DNA of 64,000 nucleotides from Chitinophaga arvensicola (GTDB lineage Bacteria > Bacteroidota > Bacteroidia > Chitinophagales > Chitinophagaceae), in assembly GCF_900110835.1 (NCBI RefSeq), contig NZ_FOJG01000001.1, positions 1,995,022-2,059,021 of the forward strand, read 5' to 3'. Position numbers and translations under genes: made by a program. The notes beneath the pieces were generated by a model that saw nothing but the letters and a program-made list of their open reading frames with translations, had not been told where the DNA came from and made no database searches. Positions 52,093 to 61,073 of the stretch are shown piece after piece. Positions within the stretch are counted from its first letter, which is position 1, and each line of letters opens with the position of its first letter.

Positions 52093-53631
52093 TTATTCCC
52101 ACTCAATCGTAGCAGGAGGCTTGGAGCTGATATCGTATACTACGCGGTTGATACCTTTTACCTTGTTAATGATGTCGTTAGACATTTTAGCGAGGAATTC
52201 ATAAGGCAGATGCGCCCAATCGGCAGTCATACCATCTACGGAAGTTACTGCGCGTAAAGCCACTGTAAATTCGTAGGTACGTTCGTCGCCCATTACGCCT
52301 ACGCTCTGTACCGGCAGCAGGATGGTGCCCGCCTGCCATACTTTGTCGTACAGGCCGGCTTCTTTCAGTCCTTCTACATATACATGATCCGCTTCCTGCA
52401 GCATGTTCACTTTTTCCGGGGTGATAGCGCCGAGGATACGGATCGCCAGACCAGGACCGGGGAAAGGATGACGGCCCAGGAAGATGTCGCTGATACCGAT
52501 TTCACGGCCTACACGGCGTACTTCGTCTTTGAAGAGGAAGCGCAGTGGTTCTACCAGCTGCATATTCATCTTTTCCGGTAACCCGCCTACGTTGTGGTGC
52601 GATTTGATGGTAACAGAAGGGCCGTTCACAGAAACGGATTCAATTACATCGGGGTAAATGGTACCCTGACCCAGGAAAGAGATATCGGTGAGATGGGTGG
52701 CTTCCTGCTGGAATACATCGATGAACAGGCCGCCAATGATTTTGCGTTTTTGTTCCGGATCGGAAACATCTTTCAGCTTGCCGTAGAAGAGATCTTTTGC
52801 ATTGATCCCTTTTACGTTCAGTCCCATGTGTTTATAGGATTCCAGTACGGTTTCAAATTCGTCTTTTCTCAGCAAGCCGTTGTCTACGAATATGCAGAAC
52901 AGGTTTTTGCCGATGGCTTTGTGGATCAGTTCCGCTGCTACAGTAGAATCAACGCCACCGCTGAGGGCCATTACCACTCTTTTATCGCCCACCTGCGCTT
53001 TGATTTTTTCCACTGTTTCGTGAACAAAAGCAGCTGGTGTCCAGTCCTGGCTGCAATTACAGATGTGCAGGAGGAAGTTGCGCAGGATGAGTTTACCTTC
53101 CAGGGAGTGTGTTACTTCCGGGTGGAACTGTAAGCCGAACATCGGGTTGGCTGCCAGTGTCGTATTTTTAAATGCGGCTACAGGGATATTTTCTGTAGTG
53201 GCAATGATGTCGAAACCTTCAGGAATACGTTTAATGCTATCTGCGTGGCTCATCCATACCTGGCTTTTTGCAGAGATATCATATAGTAATTTTTCCTCTT
53301 TGTCATTGTGCTCCATAAAGGCGCGGCCATATTCGCGGAGGTTGCTCTTGGCTACTTCGCCGCCAAAAACTTTGGCCATCATCTGAGCGCCGTAGCAGAT
53401 GCCGAGAACGGGCACTTTTGCAGCAATGGCTGCAATGTCAATGATAGGCGCATTTTCGTCATTCACCGAAAAAGGACTGCCTGATAATATAACACCTTTG
53501 ATAGTTTCATCCCAGGCAATGGGCTGAAGACAAGGTTTGATTTCGCAATAAACATTCAGTTCACGGATGCTGCGTGCTATCAGCTGTGTATACTGTGAAC
53601 CGAAATCGAGGATGAGTATCTTTTCTGTCAT
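52093..53631 (-). CDS. guaA: GMP synthase (glutamine-hydrolysing)
   Basis: The protein has 513 residues from the ATG at 53631, the start that gives [22 protein letters not shown]. The longer open frame upstream runs through non-conserved sequence. The glutamine amidotransferase domain has the nucleophile in [18 protein letters not shown] near residue 86 and the His-Glu in [12 protein letters not shown] near 171. The ATP pyrophosphatase domain has the P-loop [15 protein letters not shown] near 229 and the dimerisation end [10 protein letters not shown]. It converts XMP to GMP, the last step of guanine nucleotide synthesis. A -7 element lies 7 nt before the start. Confidence 0.97.
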   Translation of the reverse strand: MTEKILILDFGSQYTQLIARSIRELNVYCEIKPCLQPIAWDETIKGVILSGSPFSVNDENAPIIDIAAIAAKVPVLGICYGAQMMAKVFGGEVAKSNLREYGRAFMEHNDKEEKLLYDISAKSQVWMSHADSIKRIPEGFDIIATTENIPVAAFKNTTLAANPMFGLQFHPEVTHSLEGKLILRNFLLHICNCSQDWTPAAFVHETVEKIKAQVGDKRVVMALSGGVDSTVAAELIHKAIGKNLFCIFVDNGLLRKDEFETVLESYKHMGLNVKGINAKDLFYGKLKDVSDPEQKRKIIGGLFIDVFQQEATHLTDISFLGQGTIYPDVIESVSVNGPSVTIKSHHNVGGLPEKMNMQLVEPLRFLFKDEVRRVGREIGISDIFLGRHPFPGPGLAIRILGAITPEKVNMLQEADHVYVEGLKEAGLYDKVWQAGTILLPVQSVGVMGDERTYEFTVALRAVTSVDGMTADWAHLPYEFLAKMSNDIINKVKGINRVVYDISSKPPATIEWE

Positions 53632-53638
53632 GGTGGTG

Positions 53639-53646
53639 CAAAGATA
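53639..53646 (-). promoter_or_regulatory. -7 promoter element TATCTTTG for guaA
   Basis: This exact TAnnTTTG match on the minus strand lies 7 nt before the ATG at 53631, so the guaA leader would be only about 3 nt. Confidence 0.5.
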
Positions 53647-53723
53647 AAGTCCTTCTACGAATTTCGGATTTGGAAATTCAAAATTCGGAAATCTGGTGTA
53701 CCTTTCTCCCTTAATCCAAACCC

Positions 53724-54461
53724 ATGACATCAACAAAATCGCTCCTATGTCAGGCCATAGTGGCCTTTTCAGCTTCAACACTCCTCTTTTCCTGCGACGT
53801 CACCGGACAAAACCGTGTAGAAGGAAATGGTCACGTTATCAAGGAAGACAGACAGGTTCCCGCTTTTCATAAATTAAAGGTGCTGGGCAGTATGAATGTA
53901 TACCTGTCTCAGGGGCCGGCTAAAGCGGCGGTGATTGAGGCGGAAGACAATATCGCCCCGCTGATTGAGCTGAGACAGGAAGACGACCGCCTGGTGGTGA
54001 CTTTTAAAAAGGGTGTTTCTATCAGAAGTCATAAAGAGTTAAATGTATATCTCACAACACCGGAAATAGACGAAGCCAGTCTGGCTGGTTCCGGGGACCT
54101 GAAGCTGGATGGTAAGTTCAATACCCGTTCAGATGCAAAATTCAGCCTGTCCGGTTCCGGTAACCTGAAAGGAAATATCAATGCACCATCGGTAAAGGCC
54201 TCCATTGCAGGCTCTGGAAATATGAAGCTGGAAGGGGAAACCAAGGATGTAAAGCTGAGTATTGCCGGTAGTGGCAACTTTGATGGAGATGAATTACTGG
54301 CAGAGAATGCATCTGTTAATATTTCCGGCAGCGGCGATGCCGATGTTTATGCCAGCGTAAAATTAGATGCAAAAATTGCCGGTTCCGGTAATGTAAATTA
54401 TAAGGGTAGTCCCCAAATATCCTCTTCTGTAGCGGGTTCAGGCACTATTCGTAAAAAATAA
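53724..54461 (+). CDS. head-GIN / DUF2807 domain lipoprotein
   Basis: The protein has 245 residues. A signal peptide with the lipobox [12 protein letters not shown] is followed by a right-handed beta-helix-like DUF2807 domain. It consists of short repeats with the Gly-Ser-Gly-(Asn/Asp) turn: [74 protein letters not shown]. Such proteins are common in Bacteroidota and likely sit on the outer membrane as adhesin-like or envelope proteins. The function is unknown. It is divergent from guaA with 92 nt between starts. Confidence 0.88.
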   Translation: MTSTKSLLCQAIVAFSASTLLFSCDVTGQNRVEGNGHVIKEDRQVPAFHKLKVLGSMNVYLSQGPAKAAVIEAEDNIAPLIELRQEDDRLVVTFKKGVSIRSHKELNVYLTTPEIDEASLAGSGDLKLDGKFNTRSDAKFSLSGSGNLKGNINAPSVKASIAGSGNMKLEGETKDVKLSIAGSGNFDGDELLAENASVNISGSGDADVYASVKLDAKIAGSGNVNYKGSPQISSSVAGSGTIRKK

Positions 54462-54562
54462 GCGCTAACATTTACAAATTTTTAACATTTTCAATATCAT
54501 ATTTGAGGGTGTTAAGGAGTTTATAGTGTTGTTTTGAAGAAAACATATTCAAGTCCTTGAGT

Positions 54563-54607
54563 CCAGGTACAGCATTCGCTACATTAACCCGCTGATGCTG
54601 TACCTGG
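54563..54607. repeat. 13-bp inverted repeat in the gap before darA
   Basis: The arms CCAGGTACAGCAT / ATGCTGTACCTGG enclose 19 nt, followed by GCTGGGGCAC and no T run. It lies in the 323-bp gene-free stretch 54462-54784, together with the promoter and direct repeats at 54701-54770. Confidence 0.6.
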
Positions 54608-54700
54608 CTGGGGCACAAGCCTTTACCCCTTTTGTAATACCCCGATCCATCAACATTTCGCGTCAAATTATCATTAAATCACATGAATCATTGCTGTTTT

Positions 54701-54732
54701 TTTGTATGTTTACGGCTTGAATTGTAGATTTT
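54701..54732 (+). promoter_or_regulatory. probable darA promoter TTTG-N20-TAGATTTT
   Basis: The -33 TTTG (54701-54704) and a -7 element with one mismatch to TAnnTTTG (54725-54732) have the usual 20-nt spacing, 52 nt before the darA ATG. Confidence 0.45.
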
Positions 54733-54770
54733 ACCATTTGAATTGTTGATTTACGTTTTGAATTGTTGAA
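54717..54770 (+). promoter_or_regulatory. three direct repeats TTGAATTGTtGA ahead of darA
   Basis: Copies begin at 54717 (TTGAATTGTAGA), 54738 (TTGAATTGTTGA) and 54758 (TTGAATTGTTGA), with 21- and 20-bp spacing, which is two helical turns. They overlap the -7 element and the leader of darA, so they look like a phased regulator site. Confidence 0.55.
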
Positions 54771-54784
54771 CTCCTATTCCTTTT

Positions 54785-55705
54785 ATGAACGAAAGACCGA
54801 AGATCCTGGTGGTATATTATACCCAGACAGGGCAATTGAAAAGGATTATTGATCATGTGCTGGCTCCGTTGGAAGGCAAGGCAGATATAACTTTTGAGCA
54901 ACTGGTACCCGTAACGCCGTTTCCTTTTCCATGGGGAAAACAGGAATTTTACGATACCATGCCGGAAACTATCCAGGCAACGCCGCGCGGTATACAGCCA
55001 TTGAAAGTGGACATGAATGCACATTTCGACCTGGTTATACTGGCTTATCAGCCCTGGTTCCTGTCTCCTTCACAGCCTGTTGCCGCTTTCCTGCAGAGTG
55101 AAAGCGGAAAACAACTGCTGAAAGGAAACAAGGTGCTTACCCTTGTTGGTAGCCGTAATATGTGGCTGAATGCACAGGAAAAAGTAAAGACTTACCTGCA
55201 TAACGCAGGTGCTACGCTGGTAGGCAATATTGTACTGGTAGATAAATCACCTAACCTGATTTCCGTTATCACCATTCTGCGCTGGGCTTTCAAAGGAAAG
55301 AAAGAAGCTACCCGCTTTTTACCACAGGCCGGCGTACAGGAAAATGAGATCATTACTTCCAGTCGTTTCGCCGGACCTATCTCGGAAGCATTACAGAAAA
55401 AACAGTGGGATGACCTTCATCCGGAGCTGATGAAGCTGGATGCGGTGGAATTGATCCCCAACCTGGTGGTTTTGGAAGGAAAAGGACACCGTGCCTTTAA
55501 ATTCTGGGCCAAATTTATTAGCGCCAAAGGTGGACCGGGCGCCGCTTCCCGTCAGGGACGGGTGTCCATGTACCGGGGTTTGCTGCTGGTGGGCATTTTT
55601 GTGTTAACACCGATCTCCCTGATCACTTCCATTATACAGCTGAACCTGAAAAAAGCCAAGCTGCGCCGTGAAGTGGATTATTATAAAGGTATTGCCCTGC
55701 GTTAA
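54785..55705 (+). CDS. darA: dialkylresorcinol-forming enzyme DarA
   Basis: The protein has 306 residues. The N-terminus is a flavodoxin-like fold (KILVVYYTQTGQLKRIIDHV, the FMN phosphate loop). The mid-part has FDLVILAYQPWFLSPSQPV and VLTLVGSRNMWLNAQEKVK, and a C-terminal membrane helix (about 265-287, LLLVGIFVLTPISLITSIIQ) is followed by a basic end. DarA of Chitinophaga acts after DarB, which makes a 1,3-cyclohexanedione, to form the aromatic dialkylresorcinol ring. The flavodoxin-like N-terminus fits an oxidation step. The membrane helix suggests that the product is made at the membrane. It heads the cluster behind a phased direct-repeat region. Confidence 0.85.
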   Translation: MNERPKILVVYYTQTGQLKRIIDHVLAPLEGKADITFEQLVPVTPFPFPWGKQEFYDTMPETIQATPRGIQPLKVDMNAHFDLVILAYQPWFLSPSQPVAAFLQSESGKQLLKGNKVLTLVGSRNMWLNAQEKVKTYLHNAGATLVGNIVLVDKSPNLISVITILRWAFKGKKEATRFLPQAGVQENEIITSSRFAGPISEALQKKQWDDLHPELMKLDAVELIPNLVVLEGKGHRAFKFWAKFISAKGGPGAASRQGRVSMYRGLLLVGIFVLTPISLITSIIQLNLKKAKLRREVDYYKGIALR

Positions 55706-55943
55706 TACAGATCAAGTCCACCTCAACTGTACCTCAAGAGAGGTCAGAGGCAGGTACAAAGCATGCGCGATGCAATCTTTGTCCAATGGCGTGATACTTG
55801 TAATTCCAATTAGAATTCTATATTTACGTCTGTATACAACGTATATAAAATTAAAATATGTTTTTCACTGTGAATCGGCTGGCAAGGCAAGGCGGTTCTG
55901 ACCAGGTTTTACATGTAGCCTTAAAAGACGAATAATAATTCAG

Positions 55944-57080
55944 ATGAAGGAAGTTTATATTACCAGGCTGTCTAAATTTTTACCAAACAAGCCTGTAGAA
56001 AATGAGGAAATGGAGAGCATTCTCGGCATGGTAGATGGAAAGGCTTCCCGTGCACGTTTGAAGATACTTGGTAACAATAAAATCAAAACGCGTTACTACT
56101 CTTTGGACAAGGAAGGGAAATCCACGCATTCCAATGCAGAGATGACAGCCACGGCTGTGAACCAGTTGTTCGATGAGCAGTTTCCAATCAGCAAATTACA
56201 GTTACTGGCCTGTGGTACTACATCTCCGGATCAACTGCTGCCTAATCATGCTGCCATGGTACATGGCATCCTGAAGTGTCAGCCGGTAGAACTGATCGCT
56301 GCTACAGGCGCCTGCGCGGCAGGTATGCAGGCGTTTAAATATGCCTGGATGTCTATCCGTTGCGGCAATACCTCCAACGCTGTAAGTACTGGCTCGGAGA
56401 AATTCTCCGCCTGGATGCTGGCACAGAAGTTTCAACCGGAAGCAGAAAACCTGAAAAGCCTGGATGAAAATCCCATCATCGCTTTTGAAAAGGATTTTCT
56501 CCGCTGGATGTTATCTGATGGCGCGAGTGCAGCCCTTTTCCAGGATAAACCCAATGAAGAAGGTTTATCGCTGCGGGTAGACTGGGTAGAAATACTCTCT
56601 TACGCCAATGAGCTGGAAACCTGTATGTATGCAGGTGCTATCAAACAGCCGGATGGAACCACCACCGGATGGATTGATATGACCCCGGAAGAATGGGCAC
56701 AGCACAGCGTATTCTCCTTTAAACAAGATACCCGTTTACTCGGCAAAAATATTGTTCCTTCCGGAGCACAGATGTGGAAAGAGCTGGTAGAGCGTCACAA
56801 CATCAACCTGGATGAAATTGATTTCTTCCTGCCTCACCTGTCTTCTGAATTCTTCAGATTAAAGATCGATGAGGAAATTACCCGCTTAGGCGTACCTATT
56901 CCTTTGGAAAAATGGTTTACGAACTTAGCCAATGTGGGTAACGTAGGTACGGCTTCTCCTTACCTGATGCTGGAAGAACTGATGAACTCCGGCCGCTTTA
57001 AGAAAGGACAGAAAGTGGTGATGATGGTGCCGGAAAGCGCACGTTTTTCATATGCTTATGCCCACATCACGGTGGTATAG
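55944..57080 (+). CDS. darB: ketosynthase DarB (KAS III-like)
   Basis: This 378-residue KAS III-type thiolase fold shows Cys124 in ATGACAAGMQAFKYA, His298 in FFLPHLSSEF and Asn333 in LANVGNVGTASPY, the complete Cys-His-Asn triad. DarB condenses a beta-ketoacyl thioester with an unsaturated acyl thioester to give a cyclohexanedione, the first step of dialkylresorcinol synthesis. The 238-nt gap after darA (55706-55943) holds no convincing gene. An AT-rich stretch there could carry a second promoter. The 132-residue unknown gene follows by 24 nt. Confidence 0.88.
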   Translation: MKEVYITRLSKFLPNKPVENEEMESILGMVDGKASRARLKILGNNKIKTRYYSLDKEGKSTHSNAEMTATAVNQLFDEQFPISKLQLLACGTTSPDQLLPNHAAMVHGILKCQPVELIAATGACAAGMQAFKYAWMSIRCGNTSNAVSTGSEKFSAWMLAQKFQPEAENLKSLDENPIIAFEKDFLRWMLSDGASAALFQDKPNEEGLSLRVDWVEILSYANELETCMYAGAIKQPDGTTTGWIDMTPEEWAQHSVFSFKQDTRLLGKNIVPSGAQMWKELVERHNINLDEIDFFLPHLSSEFFRLKIDEEITRLGVPIPLEKWFTNLANVGNVGTASPYLMLEELMNSGRFKKGQKVVMMVPESARFSYAYAHITVV

Positions 57081-57104
57081 GTAGTCACTTCTAAAACTGC
57101 TATC

Positions 57105-57503
57105 ATGAAAAAAGAGGAAGTACCACAGGATAGTGATAACCTGCATGAAGGTACATTCAAGCAGATTATGTACGCGGTGGATAATTCCGGCAATTATGTG
57201 CAGGTGCAGAGTGCAGGCTGGGAGCCGGAAAATATAGCACTGGACCAGGCCTGGGAAGAAGTAAATGAAAGAGTAAAACAGGCACGCGCCCGGGTAGAAG
57301 CCGGTGAAATAAGTCCCGTGGCTTATTACATGGAGAAAAACCTGATGGACCTGCCGCTGCTGGCCAGTTATGTGGGTAAGTTCCAATGGCAGGTAAAGCG
57401 GCATATGAAGCCCGGTGTATTCAAAGGGCTCAGCCCTAAGCTGCTGCAACGCTATGCAGATGCCTTCAAAGTGAGTTTAACAGATCTTCTGCAGATCAAA
57501 TAG
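57105..57503 (+). CDS. small protein of unknown function in the dar cluster
   Basis: The protein has 132 residues, no signal peptide and no membrane helix. An acidic start is followed by a stretch GTFKQIMYAVDNSGNYVQVQ and an Arg/Glu-rich helix (EEVNERVKQARARVEAGEIS). The C-terminal half (AYYMEKNLMDLPLLASYVGKFQWQVKRHMKPGVFKGL, then LLQRYADAFKVSLTDLLQI) reads like a helix-turn-helix fold of the XRE type with the second helix VGKFQWQVKRHM. It may be a DNA-binding regulator or a helical scaffold for the pathway. No family was recognised. It sits between darB and a long structured spacer. Confidence 0.7.
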   Translation: MKKEEVPQDSDNLHEGTFKQIMYAVDNSGNYVQVQSAGWEPENIALDQAWEEVNERVKQARARVEAGEISPVAYYMEKNLMDLPLLASYVGKFQWQVKRHMKPGVFKGLSPKLLQRYADAFKVSLTDLLQIK

Positions 57504-57588
57504 CATTACGAATGACGAATCAGCAATAACGGATTTGTGGGTAGATGATATCCGATGATCTCCCCGCAAATCCGTTATTTGTAATGCT
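57502..57588 (+). ncRNA. structured intercistronic element
   Basis: The outer arms AGCATTAC / GTAATGCT (57502-57509, 57581-57588) enclose an inner 15-bp stem with one G-U pair (57535-57549 and 57565-57579). Together they make a long two-level hairpin over almost the whole spacer between 57503 and 57604. It could stabilise the mRNA or slow transcription between the two genes. Confidence 0.55.
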
Positions 57589-57603
57589 GCTACAAATAAT
57601 ATT

Positions 57604-58608
57604 ATGACTAATTCTTTTTTCCAACACAAGCAAACGGCACATTGCGAAAGTGGTGTAATATCAAACCTGCTGGGACATTATGGTTTACAGATCAGTGAAC
57701 CCATGGCTTTTGGTATTGGTGCAGGCATTTTCTTCGGTCACCTGCCCTTTGTAAAAGTGAATGGCGTGCCGGGCACCACCTACCGCATATGGCCCGGTGC
57801 TATTTTCCAGCGCGTTTGTAAACGCCTGGGTGTGAGAATGGAATCTGAAAAGTTTTCCACACCGGAAAAGGGAATGGCAGCACTGGATAAAGTCATTGAA
57901 GCGGGTATTCCTGTAGGACTCCAATCCAGTGTATACTACCTGCCCTATTTTCCGGCTTCCTACCGTTTTCATTTCAATGCACATAACCTCGTGGTTTACG
58001 GCAAACAGGACGGACAATACCTGGTGAGCGATCCCGTAATGGATACTGTTACCACTATTGACCCGGAAAGCCTCACCCAGGCCCGTTTTGCAAAAGGCTT
58101 CCCGGCGCCGAAAGGAAAAATGTACTATCCGGTACATGTACCTCCTACTGCGTCGTTTGAGAAGCCCATCAAAGCAGGGATTGAACAGGCCTGTCACTTT
58201 ATGCTGAAAGTGCCTATTCCGATGTTCGGGGTAAAAGGCATCCGCTTTCTATCCAAAAGGGTACGCAACTATGCAGAGAATCCTGGCGATCGTAAAGCCA
58301 CATTGTACCTGGGAAATATTATCCGGATGCAGGAAGAAATAGGTACCGGTGGCGCCGGTTTCCGTTTCCTGTATGCCGCATTTTTACAGGAAGCAGCGGT
58401 AATGCTGAATAAAGATGAACTGAGTAAACTGGCAGGAGAACTCACCAAAACGGGTGACCTGTGGCGTAACTTTGCTTTTGCGGCAGGGCGCGTGTGTAAG
58501 AGCAGATCTGCTGATAACGTCTCTTACAAAGAACTCAGTGATATGTTACTGGAATGTGCCGCTTCAGAAGAAGTTTTCTTTAAGAAGCTGGCGCAGGTGA
58601 AACTGTAA
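57604..58608 (+). CDS. BtrH-like cysteine acyltransferase (BtrH_N / DUF4872)
   Basis: The protein has 334 residues with the papain-like fold of BtrH. Near the N-terminus is AHCESGVISNLLGHYG (Cys14), HFNAHNLVVYG follows near 121 (His) and YLVSDPVMDTVTTIDP near 139 (Asp), the three positions of a Cys-His-Asp triad. A DUF4872-type half follows. BtrH of butirosin synthesis moves an acyl group from an acyl carrier protein to an acceptor. Here the gene lies between darAB and an ACP plus ketosynthases. I infer that it joins a carrier-bound acyl chain to the resorcinol hydroxyl, the ester bond of flexirubins. It has no secretion signal. Confidence 0.8.
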   Translation: MTNSFFQHKQTAHCESGVISNLLGHYGLQISEPMAFGIGAGIFFGHLPFVKVNGVPGTTYRIWPGAIFQRVCKRLGVRMESEKFSTPEKGMAALDKVIEAGIPVGLQSSVYYLPYFPASYRFHFNAHNLVVYGKQDGQYLVSDPVMDTVTTIDPESLTQARFAKGFPAPKGKMYYPVHVPPTASFEKPIKAGIEQACHFMLKVPIPMFGVKGIRFLSKRVRNYAENPGDRKATLYLGNIIRMQEEIGTGGAGFRFLYAAFLQEAAVMLNKDELSKLAGELTKTGDLWRNFAFAAGRVCKSRSADNVSYKELSDMLLECAASEEVFFKKLAQVKL

Positions 58609-58628
58609 TTAAAAGATCCAAATGAATT

Positions 58629-59375
58629 ATGTCCGGCATATCTGTTAAGGAGCTATATAAAACCTACAAGGGAAGCGCAGAGCCCACACTGAAAGGACTT
58701 ACATTTCAGTTTGGAGAGGGAAGGATTGCGGGTTTGCTGGGACCTAACGGAGCAGGTAAAACTACCACCATCTCCATTTTATGCGGCATTGTGAGGGGCG
58801 ATAGCGGAGAAGTAAAGATCCATGGCTTAAAGCAACAGGCATCGCACCGGGAAACGATCAAACATATTATCGGGATTGTTCCCCAACAGATAGCGCTATA
58901 TCCGCAGCTGTCGGCGGTAGAAAACCTTACTTATTTCGGTAACCTCTATGGGTTTAAGGGAAAGGCACTGCAGGAAAAGATTATGCATTACCTGGAGTTG
59001 TTCGGACTGGAAAAAAGCGCACATAAAGAGATTCATAAATATTCCGGCGGTATGAAGCGACGGGCCAACATTATCGCAGCCATCCTGCATGACCCCAAAT
59101 TACTGGTGCTGGATGAACCTACCGCAGGTGTGGATGTACAGTCGCGCAGCATGATTTTACAGTTCCTGCGCGATTATAACCGCCAGGGCGCCAGCATCCT
59201 CTATACTTCCCACTTGCTGGAAGAGGCGCAGTCTTTATGCGAAGAGGTGGTGATCATGGACGAAGGCAGGATGATCGTACAGGGCAATCCCCTGACGCTG
59301 ATCCATCAGCATCCCGACTGTAATAACCTGGAAGACGTATTCCTGCATTTTACCGGGAATGCGCTCAGGGATTAA
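58629..59375 (+). CDS. ABC exporter ATP-binding protein
   Basis: The protein has 248 residues. Walker A is LLGPNGAGKTTTISILCGIV near residue 34, the Q-loop is IVPQQIALYPQL, the signature is KYSGGMKRRANIIAAILHDP near 138 and Walker B is LLVLDEPTAGVDVQS near 160. The type is the DrrA/CcmA group that powers ABC-2 exporters. It lies 20 nt after the BtrH-like gene and 42 nt before the permease. In the pathway it may export pigment or its precursor toward the outer membrane. Confidence 0.92.
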   Translation: MSGISVKELYKTYKGSAEPTLKGLTFQFGEGRIAGLLGPNGAGKTTTISILCGIVRGDSGEVKIHGLKQQASHRETIKHIIGIVPQQIALYPQLSAVENLTYFGNLYGFKGKALQEKIMHYLELFGLEKSAHKEIHKYSGGMKRRANIIAAILHDPKLLVLDEPTAGVDVQSRSMILQFLRDYNRQGASILYTSHLLEEAQSLCEEVVIMDEGRMIVQGNPLTLIHQHPDCNNLEDVFLHFTGNALRD

Positions 59376-59417
59376 CTATAACGAATTCAAAAAGCTACTG
59401 ATAAGGGGCGAAAAGCT

Positions 59418-60710
59418 ATGTTAAGATTACTGGCAACCATCAGGAAAGAGTGGCAATTGCTATTGCGTGATAAAACAGGAATCATTCTCCTGTTTGTGAT
59501 GCCAGTGGTGTTGATTACTGTTATGGCACTCATCCAGGATGCACCGTTCAAGGATTACCAGGATGTGAAGTTCGATATCTTAACGGTAGATAATGACCAT
59601 GGCCGCCTGGGACGTTATGTAAAAGAAGGGCTGGCCAGCGGCGGTCAATTCAACATCATTGACTCCCTGGAAGGGAAGCCGGTGACTGCGGAACGTGCCA
59701 AAGAACTTGTTAATGACGGAAGATACAAGATCAGTATTATCATCCCGGAAGGGGCTACAGCCTCGATTGTCAGCAATGCCAACCGGATTGTAAACGATAT
59801 CACCCATCGCATGGGCATGTCGGTGTCTTTGCCGGTGAAGAAGGTGCCGGATTCACTGAATGTGACCATTTATTTTGATCCTGCGGCAAAGAAGGCATTT
59901 AAAGGAGCTATTCATCAATCGGTGGATAACTTCCTGACACAGGTAGAAACAGATATGTTGCTGGATCGCATTAAGCACCAGTTGCGGAGTAAGGATAGTA
60001 CGGTCAGCGATACAGATACCCTCGCCATCCGGCTGCAGGCAGTAGGTTTGAAGGAACAGAGCACAGGCTCCGGTAAACAGCTGGATGTTATTTCCAATTC
60101 GGTGCAGCATAATGTACCGGCCTGGAGCATTTTCGCCATGTTTTTCATCGTAATACCGATTGCCGGGAATATGATCAGGGAACGGGAAGATGGGAGCTTG
60201 CTGCGGATGAAGCTGATACCAGGATCTTATCTGGCGATTCTTGCCGGTAAGATGTTGTTTTTTGTGGGCGTTTGTGTGCTGCAATTTTACCTGATGATGC
60301 TCGTCGGTATTTATGTGCTTCCTTTGCTGGATCTGCCACAGCTGGTGATGGGACAACATCCGGGCGCCACGCTGCTGGTAGCTGGTGGAATAGGACTGGC
60401 GGCCACCGCTTATGGTATCCTGATTGGCACGGTATTTAAAACACCAAACCAGGCGCTCAACTTCGGTGCTATCTCTATTGTGATCCTGTCTGCCATAGGC
60501 GGTATCTGGATTCCACTGGAGGTAATGCCTGCAAAGATGCAGCTGTTAGGGCATTTATCGCCTTTAAGCTGGGGGCTGGACGCCATCAATGATATATATC
60601 TGCGTAACGGCGATATTGAATTCGTGTGGAAGAATGTGTTGAGATTAATACTCACCGGATTGGCTATGCTGGCCATAGCCGGCTGGGTCGAAAAAAGAAG
60701 AATGAACTGA
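59418..60710 (+). CDS. ABC-2 type transporter permease
   Basis: The protein has 430 residues with the ABC-2 layout. One N-terminal membrane helix (GIILLFVMPVVLITVMALIQ) is followed by a large periplasmic region of about 210 residues and then five or six helices in the C-terminal half, for example VPAWSIFAMFFIVIPIAGNM and LNFGAISIVILSAIGGIWIP. It is the partner of the ATPase at 58629-59375. It is longer than a minimal DrrB and resembles the YhaP/NatB-type group. The likely cargo, from context, is a lipid-like resorcinol or pigment intermediate. Confidence 0.9.
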   Translation: MLRLLATIRKEWQLLLRDKTGIILLFVMPVVLITVMALIQDAPFKDYQDVKFDILTVDNDHGRLGRYVKEGLASGGQFNIIDSLEGKPVTAERAKELVNDGRYKISIIIPEGATASIVSNANRIVNDITHRMGMSVSLPVKKVPDSLNVTIYFDPAAKKAFKGAIHQSVDNFLTQVETDMLLDRIKHQLRSKDSTVSDTDTLAIRLQAVGLKEQSTGSGKQLDVISNSVQHNVPAWSIFAMFFIVIPIAGNMIREREDGSLLRMKLIPGSYLAILAGKMLFFVGVCVLQFYLMMLVGIYVLPLLDLPQLVMGQHPGATLLVAGGIGLAATAYGILIGTVFKTPNQALNFGAISIVILSAIGGIWIPLEVMPAKMQLLGHLSPLSWGLDAINDIYLRNGDIEFVWKNVLRLILTGLAMLAIAGWVEKRRMN

Positions 60711-60802
60711 TAAATGTTTTCAAAACAATAGTAAAACTGTATTTTTACTCCCCACAAGGGCATTCGCCTGTTGTGAACAACAGGTGATAAACCTACAACA
60801 TT

Positions 60803-61060
60803 ATGGAAGAATTAAAAAAGAAACTGAAAGAACAAATCATCGAAGCACTCAATCTTCAGGATACGAAGCCGGAAGACATTGATGACAATGCTGCCTTATT
60901 TGGTGAAGGATTGGGACTTGATAGTATCGACTCACTCGAACTGATGGTATTACTGGAAAGACAATATCATATCAAAGTAGAAGATCCCCGTGAAGGCCGT
61001 AAGATCTTACAGTCTGTTCAGTCTATGGCAGAATTTATCCAATCAAAACAACCGGCATAA
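60803..61060 (+). CDS. acyl carrier protein
   Basis: The protein has 85 residues. The 4'-phosphopantetheine site is the Ser of GLGLDSIDSLELMVLLERQY (Ser41). The rest is the acidic four-helix ACP fold. Its sequence is not that of the housekeeping AcpP, and it lies in the dar cluster just before two ketosynthase genes (13 nt to the first). It most likely carries the growing chain of the aryl-polyene or alkyl part and supplies the BtrH-like acyltransferase. Confidence 0.93.
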   Translation: MEELKKKLKEQIIEALNLQDTKPEDIDDNAALFGEGLGLDSIDSLELMVLLERQYHIKVEDPREGRKILQSVQSMAEFIQSKQPA

Positions 61061-61073
61061 GTAAACTGGCTAC

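Noticed and set aside
53632..53781. Long N-terminal extension of guaA
   Set aside because: The extra 50 residues are not family-like and overlap the -7 element. The ATG at 53631 gives the conserved start.
55763..55813. 16-codon open frame between darA and darB (MRDAIFVQW start)
   Set aside because: It has no hairpin, no start context and no obvious pattern. At this length it is expected by chance.
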